Assembly: GCA_020427005.1 (NCBI GenBank)
Contig: JAGQOY010000021.1
Span: 19,726 to 56,905 of the forward strand
Direction of reading: 5' to 3'
Source of the DNA: Planctomycetales bacterium
Lineage (GTDB): Bacteria; Planctomycetota; Planctomycetia; Pirellulales; Pirellulaceae
Length of the DNA: 37,180 nucleotides
Made by a program: the position numbers and the translations under genes. Under the pieces are notes generated by a model. The model searched no databases. It was not told the origin of the DNA and worked only from the letters and a program-made list of their open reading frames with translations. This document shows, piece by piece, positions 34,301-37,180 of the stretch. How positions within the stretch are numbered: the first letter of the stretch is position 1; every line of letters starts with the position of its first letter.

Positions 34301-37180
34301 GTCGGTACGATCAATATCCAGCCAAACTAACGTACCGCCTTGAGCGTGAAAGCTATACACGTCTACGTCGCTTGGAGCCGCGATCAATGCCTCGACTTGG
34401 AAGCCCAAGCGTTGATTCTCATCGCCAGCCTTTTCGTTGGGTGCTAGAGCTCCCAAATAAGCGGCCGAGTTGGGGGTCTCATTGGATCGGGGAGCTAAGG
34501 ATTCGGGCGATTCCAATTCGCTCACAATAGCTACGTTGCGATCGTTGCTGTAGGTCTCAAGCAAAACGCTACGCCAATCACCTCCCTGTGGTGCAATATT
34601 ACCAGCTACTGTCTGGCTTTGGACATTGCCATCCAGGGTAAACCCAGCCCCTACGCTGCTATCATTCAAACTTGTCAGGATTACAGGAAAGCCTGGTTGG
34701 CCGATGATTTGCAGCGAACCGCCAATTCGATCGGCATTATCTAGCGGTGTTCCTGTCGCAGTAAATCCCGCATTTGCCCCACCGAGTTTGACTACCAAAC
34801 TCTCATTCGTAGCGCTAGTCAAACGCAAACCGCCAAAGGCATGAAAATCTGGGATTGTGATTTCGCTTTGTACGACGTGTACGATATCCGTATCGTCCCA
34901 AACACCTTCGGTAGTCAATGGTCCGCCGCGAACCACCAGACCATTGATGGCGTTGCTATCGATGCGGTTGCCCGAAATCAAAGGACCTCGATTTCCCATT
35001 GCTGAACCATAGCGGTCGGCTGGTCCTGTACTGCGTCCCGGGTCGGATACGTCGTCAGAGTTGAGTGCACTAACGTTGATGCTGATCGCATTACCAGCGT
35101 TATTACGAATAATATTGTCGACAACGATTGGCTGCGATCCACGCACGAAAAGAGTTGCGGAGCTGTTGGTACCTCGACCGCCACGCTGTACATCGGTGCT
35201 CGTAGTGCTGCCATTAGCGTTGAATTCTAAACGGCTATTGGCTAGCCGCAAATCTCCCTGATGAACTTCGACGGCATTGAAGTCCGCAAAACCACCTTCG
35301 ACTCGAGTGGTACCGCCACCAAATGAAATCACCGAGCGGTCCAAACTGGCCTTCGAAGTGTGCCCAATATATATCCCACCCCAGTCGCCCGCTGCCGCGG
35401 ATTTGCTAGCGGCGCGATTAGCCGTATCAAAGGTTCCACCCGCTCCGTACCGTACGTCATCGAGTGAAGTGAATACTACAGGATTGCCATCCGTTCCTTC
35501 AGCGATCAATTGCCCACCCATGGCGACGTCAATTCGAGCACCCTGAGCTTTTACAATTGTGCCTGGATCGATTGTTAATCGGGCATCGAGTCGAGTAATA
35601 ACAGGAGCGACAGTAGGAGTGTAAATCGTTCCTAAATCAGAACCGTTATCAATAAATGTCCCCGTTGCAGCTGTAACCACATGAACTAGCGTATAGGGGC
35701 CGTTACCACCGACCGCACTTCGATAGATGCGAGTAATTCCAGTTGGCAAGCTTGACAATACTATGGAGCCAGTGCCGGCTGTGGAAAGGCTTCGAGTAGG
35801 TTCTGAGGCGGGACCCTCTATGCTGCCATAATCGGTCGTAAATCGATAGTTGTAGGTTCCCGAAGGCAACGTGCCTCCCGACTGCGCAGTCAACAATACT
35901 TGCGTGCTAGCCGGTGCTTCCAAAGCGATCTTTGCGCCGCCAGGCGTACCAGCAATTTCAAGGTTTTCAGGCAGATAGTGCACGATATCTGTATCGTCGA
36001 ATCGGCCAGGTACGGTCAACTTTTCAAGCTGAGTTGCACTTGATGTACGGACTCGAACTTGAAGCCCGTTGATCGAATTATTGACTAGCGTGTTGCCATG
36101 AATGGCTGGACCAACGCGATCGTAGTCCACGGAGAAACTACCGGAGCCCTGTTCTGCAGGAGAATGGAAATTCGACTCCAAAAAGCTATTGGGGGTCGCA
36201 CTAAGTGCTGAGTCTGCGCTGCGTGTAACAATGCTGTTGAATACGGACGGTCGTGAATCAACCATTTGGACTGGGGTTACAACTTGTGAAACACCATCAA
36301 TAACCACCTGACCACCGCCATACCGAATATCAGCATGGCTTACCCAATTCATGAATTCTCCTAGAGCTTCCAGGTTCTTGCGGGTTGGATTGGAGCTGTC
36401 GACTCGATTGCGGAAGTCGATACCACCCCAGTCGCCAGCAGCAGGTGTTGTCGATTGCGTTCCAGTGGAGGCACTCTTGCCGACTGCGGATTCATTCGTG
36501 CTGGTAAAAATGACGTTGCCGGACAAAGCGTTTCCATTACCGTCTTTCAGGACTACTCCATCCGTAGTTTGAAGCGTAGGAGTGCCCAGAACCAACAAGC
36601 TACCTGCACTACGATCCACGCTGGCTGATGTACTGCCTACACCCACCCGCGCCCGACGCAGTTTCAATATCGCACCAGCGTCAATCATCACGGACACATC
36701 GCGTGGTACGTCAAAAGTCGATCCATCCGGTAGTGGTTGGCCTGACGAATTGAAACCAATTTCGTACGCCAAATTGTCACTCAGTGTGGCGTAATTACCG
36801 TCTGCACCAGAGTTGCCGACAATTCGGACCACCGAGCCTGGAGTTGCCGATGCCAAAGCATCCTTGATGTACTTATACGGCGTCGCCAACGATCCATTAC
36901 CACCTGTGGCCGCTACTTTGTCCACAAATTTTGTATTCGTTGTGTTTCCTGGACGGAACCAGAAATTAAATACACCACCTGGGTTGCCGTCAGCGTCGCC
37001 ATCAAAGGCAGTGCCGGCCCCTTCGGTATCTGCATCGCGCAGTACAGAATCTGCCGGTGGGCGGAAGTCCAATCGAAGTTTGTAATTGCCCTCGGAACGT
37101 CCACCAATGCCCGAATCAGCCAGCGCTGCATCGTAGTTTGCATTTCCACTGGCACTCACGCCTACGATATAGTTGCCGGC
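25397..37180 (-). CDS. Giant multidomain secreted protein (5' end beyond window)
   Basis: The frame stays open to the right edge, so at least 3,927 residues are seen and the N-terminus is missing; the inner GTG at 37159 is not a credible start. Parts in order: the end of a pre-peptidase-like domain (GNANYDAAL, 37060-37180); right-handed beta-helix-type repeats with DDTDIVH twice (about 34850-36500); pre-peptidase-like beta domains (about 33370-34440, again 29935-30235); propeller-like stretches (about 32480-33250 and 31190-31600); repeated ~90-residue modules; a jelly-roll-like region (about 30690-31170); a GEVED domain (DYGDAPAPY to DGEVEDYAI, about 25800-26280); a dockerin-like pair (25575-25790); a GGEGEG tail; and an acidic C-terminus. 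Surface or secreted, with a structural or binding role; no enzyme motif seen. Confidence 0.85.
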   Translation of the reverse strand, partial: AGNYIVGVSASGNANYDAALADSGIGGRSEGNYKLRLDFRPPADSVLRDADTEGAGTAFDGDADGNPGGVFNFWFRPGNTTNTKFVDKVAATGGNGSLATPYKYIKDALASATPGSVVRIVGNSGADGNYATLSDNLAYEIGFNSSGQPLPDGSTFDVPRDVSVMIDAGAILKLRRARVGVGSTSASVDRSAGSLLVLGTPTLQTTDGVVLKDGNGNALSGNVIFTSTNESAVGKSASTGTQSTTPAAGDWGGIDFRNRVDSSNPTRKNLEALGEFMNWVSHADIRYGGGQVVIDGVSQVVTPVQMVDSRPSVFNSIVTRSADSALSATPNSFLESNFHSPAEQGSGSFSVDYDRVGPAIHGNTLVNNSINGLQVRVRTSSATQLEKLTVPGRFDDTDIVHYLPENLEIAGTPGGAKIALEAPASTQVLLTAQSGGTLPSGTYNYRFTTDYGSIEGPASEPTRSLSTAGTGSIVLSSLPTGITRIYRSAVGGNGPYTLVHVVTAATGTFIDNGSDLGTIYTPTVAPVITRLDARLTIDPGTIVKAQGARIDVAMGGQLIAEGTDGNPVVFTSLDDVRYGAGGTFDTANRAASKSAAAGDWGGIYIGHTSKASLDRSVISFGGGTTRVEGGFADFNAVEVHQGDLRLANSRLEFNANGSTTSTDVQRGGRGTNSSATLFVRGSQPIVVDNIIRNNAGNAISINVSALNSDDVSDPGRSTGPADRYGSAMGNRGPLISGNRIDSNAINGLVVRGGPLTTEGVWDDTDIVHVVQSEITIPDFHAFGGLRLTSATNESLVVKLGGANAGFTATGTPLDNADRIGGSLQIIGQPGFPVILTSLNDSSVGAGFTLDGNVQSQTVAGNIAPQGGDWRSVLLETYSNDRNVAIVSELESPESLAPRSNETPNSAAYLGALAPNEKAGDENQRLGFQVEALIAAPSDVDVYSFHAQGGTLVWLDIDRTDNSLDTVIELVDANGKTLALSNDTLTEDVDPTTIYVDPEFPSDAVGTLRISPRELYYQSAQGAAKDLYSTNPRDAGMRVRLPGAVGQTNLYHVRVRSSNLHSGDPLSRLTDPALIGAGLTQGRYQLQIRLSEIDEIPGSAVNFADIRYAQTGLQLVGVPYNSPLLGENGEIEIGNDVQTGAQALGNLLQTNRQALSVAGNIDNTTDVDWFSFNIDYQRIRPTAIREYFSTIFDVDYANGIGRPDTSLYVFNANGNLILGGLGSNVVDDQASPLNAADNSDLSRGSAGSLDPYIGSYELPAGQYFLAVTNSNMLPAALSEGLIRLQPIEGIQLIAEDHIDYQGGSTALAPQVPILFDTDAAVQWGLGDVALYVSRDNGGTAFDSAQSEIFMVNPFTGQQIVSGFGIQDFDIEDIAFRPNGELRAFDRSVFNAAANADKDVLVDYLNIDTGTGAFTATGVSGLETFHIEVTNAVPAAVASNDGVNPEAITFANMFGQERGFFVGNRPTPSDPFNLGTGQLKSPRYDNFTTDIIANVGTDRPGLTYFSNILYEFDEATGAAVSAPSADKVSPASGTGAGTAVRERAYIETRDLSGATSQLLVVPEATTSNGGAMVQLLQDGQTFRLLDSSTNLPLTFEFDFGPQLLLNINPASTNFIRDGLQFVLDGVTYEFDTGSVVIFNALNGSQLSDGSTVTIKNQTGETHVLEFNSDNSLSNPSNINVPFTSATSQSQLIQSLIAAVNGIAGFGVHASVAGGNRISFAGSSTVDPVTVTGLGMSVVATPGVTAGAVRIAVAESYSEEEVAGAIASAMPASIAASYDSGRLNFAGALNGTFTQIVNAGLATSLGTSGAVQAGNVAVRIQANDSADIVAIRISQAINSLGIPGLSSTPSGDRVTITGGAITNPGVLKAAGIAPGGLIRGIATIGTTLFAVTDTGGLFRLNNPTAFRGTVTNSYVTSASDLLGIRFNGLSAGPTVTLSNGDLSQLLFGIDENGVIYAFDATGKLQPVFANGATSINTGLRGANGLAFSTLQSNLWSRTNAADNTNREGDAGHGQDGSSNQSRGAVSGGSAYYFGDRSAVNFNFPGGAAGALESEVFSLAGIGEADLPMLYFSYYLETEPNPESLNNGFDMRDAFRVYGSGEDGNWVLLGTNNSNPNRELAIDRDVQELVDNTGQWLQARIPLNRLAGLDNVKLRVEFSTAGGFGFGQQGGQGPEIRTVAGDQLVDGQSLFINGQRFEIEMGTTLTLPSGAQLSNGDSVTIDNIRYVFTDGTGPAVVAPDVPVFFQPGQTADQVAANFQIAVAAASAAYGTINGMGFSLETNEVISHAKATGITGSNVIASGTGSIGDNASLVDAGLDIDMGRISVQQGSTVTVNVNAASGSTLDSYLRIFDDQGREIARNDNFGAGSDSQVSFVATYSGTYYVAVSGAGNDNYNANVEGTAAVGSTGDYDITIQVTTSFSAILAGNQVQLNGANQVSVAAGTPISVTGSAGTNGVPVFVTAGMSAAEVAVALQNAIVGYFAVGVNGAYTPYPVRGGDTLNLTGLTVSSAGPFGLTTNFVGDQFNAFRSPLRAQANAFEGVYVDDFIIGVAGRGEQIVGASNDTNFVVNPTGSNQILTGPYQFEIRGGEEYGVPGFAGIALTETFTPTSRQAPGISLQFRAAANLVAGQTFTISDGVRTVIFELDDISDGLPVGSGHVALPFASSVFDPQSGGTISESAKIIAARFRDLLNSPAVQAQLNISANLINNDRTGATSDTVVLIGNAVVDMPTSIGSTLISDGVGASNRERPQGQVVVSASRISNSQNFGAEISAAPRDPQTGAAQPGTPRNTVTINDERLAPGAVIMNSEFLFNGAGGISVQGDTASANLPPAAIPFVRLVNNTVLGGSVAVQSSFTSEVYSNQLFRMGNLAFADSVVSYNPTAGGGIAPLAGLDVPADALGVPNFSGSGEPLAGQGVVSLGRGGELVVQFTDNFLTGSGDSRPDLMIFEVGDSEDINVSVSEDGATFTSVGRASALSPKIDLDAFGFGPFSRISYVRLSDVAAQGSLTGDSVGADVDSVGAIFSVPVENYTPGGQGIAVTQNASATLLNNVLVNSSVGIQVDASSSSTIVGGTIFQHNAANVGGSAVTGQFPNVVPNYVPIFTDITAGNLYPAATAPQIDSSIDSLEDRPALVTVKSPLGLAASPILAPQYDINGQLRVDDPAVETPSGLGENVFKDRGAQDRADFAGPSVVLINPADNDLMGLDTNLDTGVVELTSATLHYFDIQIFDGLEPVDPNRGAGVDDRTVSSSSILLYRNGVPLVEGIDYSFGYDSTNGVIRLQALAGVWQSESIYTIEFVNTSQSLINAAAASAYNDGATFSIIDQNGVVHRFEFELGYLVTVPTTDGIIANVADGGTFAVDDGLERLTFEFDNDSFVSSNNIAVAIGTTPTPSSVALAIKNAIAAAGLTVTVDEVGTGQLQITGKAGDVFLVQDSGLIVTGSIGVQREFGLQMPLVAGVPTGLADGETFSINQSGIITTFELDSNGTVLPGSVPVRFVDGISAADLGAAIIEAIQDAAIGLSPSYGGAGLVILGGDSNTVLDLTNTNLLQSGVAGQSGSLAVNLPAGASDTEVASLLMQLIESQGISGLTMTQFGTRIVIDGIEGVTGTGTSQVGAITDLVGNPIKGNQPDGSTKVDILLGEGFDYGDAPAPYTSTAADSGPRHKVVNGLSLGATVSTDADAKLPNADSDDGVTFGSFVAAFNADLTINVTNTTGNQAYLSLWVDFDGNGFFASTEALALGDAVGAGSHVLSTLVPSSAMVGEVYVRARLSTNRDSLLSSNGDSPDGEVEDYAITIQGNPYHNLSNRLDVNGDGFVSPIDALQVINYLNNPLNPTSLTLPAPGVPPYIDVNGDGSVTPQDALLIINYLNTLPAGGEGEGVTDAMANDWMGNMLNAAPPVSGHDVAFDDDDDGLAWESSSYSTLGADEFFGEIL
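25575..25790 (-). other. Dockerin-like EF-hand pair of the giant protein
   Basis: Two calcium-loop segments, DVNGDGFVSPIDALQVINYL and DVNGDGSVTPQDALLIINYL, with a ~20-residue Pro-rich linker. Asp/Asn/Asp/Gly positions of both loops are intact. It matches the pairs in the two neighbouring genes. Confidence 0.85.
25800..26280 (-). other. GEVED domain of the giant protein
   Basis: The segment opens with FDYGDAPAPY and contains SDDGVTFG, LWVDFDGNGFF, VYVRARLST and the diagnostic ending DGEVEDYAI. GEVED is a known extracellular beta-sandwich module of unknown ligand, often near sorting or anchoring regions. Confidence 0.85.
26335..27290 (-). repeat. Cluster of ~90-residue beta/helix modules (C-terminal set) in the giant protein
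   Basis: Three to four diverged copies at about 27185-27290 (hairpin part only), 26890-27180, 26565-26835 and 26335-26562. The pattern is DGxTFxIxD, a hydrophobic FEFD or FELD strand, a valine strand, an Ala-rich helix (AxxIxxAIxxA), then a short strand ending IxGxG or ILGG. The same module recurs further upstream in the protein. Confidence 0.65.
31612..32470 (-). repeat. Cluster of ~90-residue beta/helix modules (central set) in the giant protein
   Basis: Copies at about 32375-32470 (DGQTFRLLD hairpin), 31970-32370 (DGLQFVLDG, LEFNSD, LIQSLIAAVNG, NRISFAG), 31830-31970 and 31612-31770 (half units: IRISQAINSLG, DRVTITGG). Further isolated copies lie at about 30290-30660, 29650-29930 and 29020-29345. 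They appear to interrupt a propeller-like region. Confidence 0.6.

Noticed and set aside
18850..37180. A true cellulosome (cellulose-degrading scaffold complex)
   Set aside because: There are no glycoside hydrolase or cellulose-binding motifs in the three proteins; dockerin-like pairs in planctomycetes are widespread on non-cellulolytic proteins.

Overview
The window looks like chromosomal DNA from a planctomycete, most likely a Rhodopirellula/Pirellulales-type marine lineage. The grounds are indirect but agree. Two secreted proteins open with the planctomycete N-terminal signature of the LEPR-XLL type (LENRELLA, LETRRVLA). Very large secreted proteins carry dockerin-like repeats, cadherin-like repeats, GEVED and pre-peptidase modules. 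Shine-Dalgarno motifs are patchy, and a formaldehyde-activating-enzyme homologue is present. I saw no tRNA, rRNA, IS element or CRISPR array.

Left part (1-14.9 kb) is mostly housekeeping. A stand-alone RNA polymerase alpha-CTD-like protein (minus) is divergent from a PcrA/UvrD helicase with a C-terminal Tudor-like domain. Next come an old-yellow-enzyme-type flavin oxidoreductase, a membrane-anchored TPR-rich protein, an ABC1/UbiB-family kinase-like protein and QueC (queuosine precursor synthesis), all plus strand. Two small lipoprotein genes follow, one with an HEAAH motif, then MetG (minus), ribosomal protein L19 and a UPF0102/YraN nuclease-like protein. A textbook intrinsic terminator after rplS lies inside the 5' part of the yraN reading frame.

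Middle part (14.9-18.5 kb) holds four co-oriented minus-strand genes: a zinc alcohol dehydrogenase, a sugar-phosphate-isomerase-like TIM barrel, a SET-domain methyltransferase-like protein and a Fae-family protein. The Fae protein seems to lack the N-terminal His expected of active Fae. A perfect 14-bp palindrome sits just upstream of the SET gene.

Right part (18.7-37.2 kb) is about half of the window and holds three consecutive minus-strand genes for giant secreted proteins, closed by an intrinsic terminator. In transcription order they are: a protein of more than 3,920 residues whose N-terminus lies off the right edge; an 808-residue metzincin-like protease with HETGH; and a protein of about 1,167 residues with cadherin-like repeats. 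All three carry a dockerin-like EF-hand pair followed at once by a Gly/Glu tail (GEGE). The last also has a domain that resembles cohesin. This array is the best candidate in the window for an undescribed system: a possible calcium-dependent surface assembly with its own protease. The giant protein also contains a recurring module of about 90 residues that I do not recognise as a named domain.
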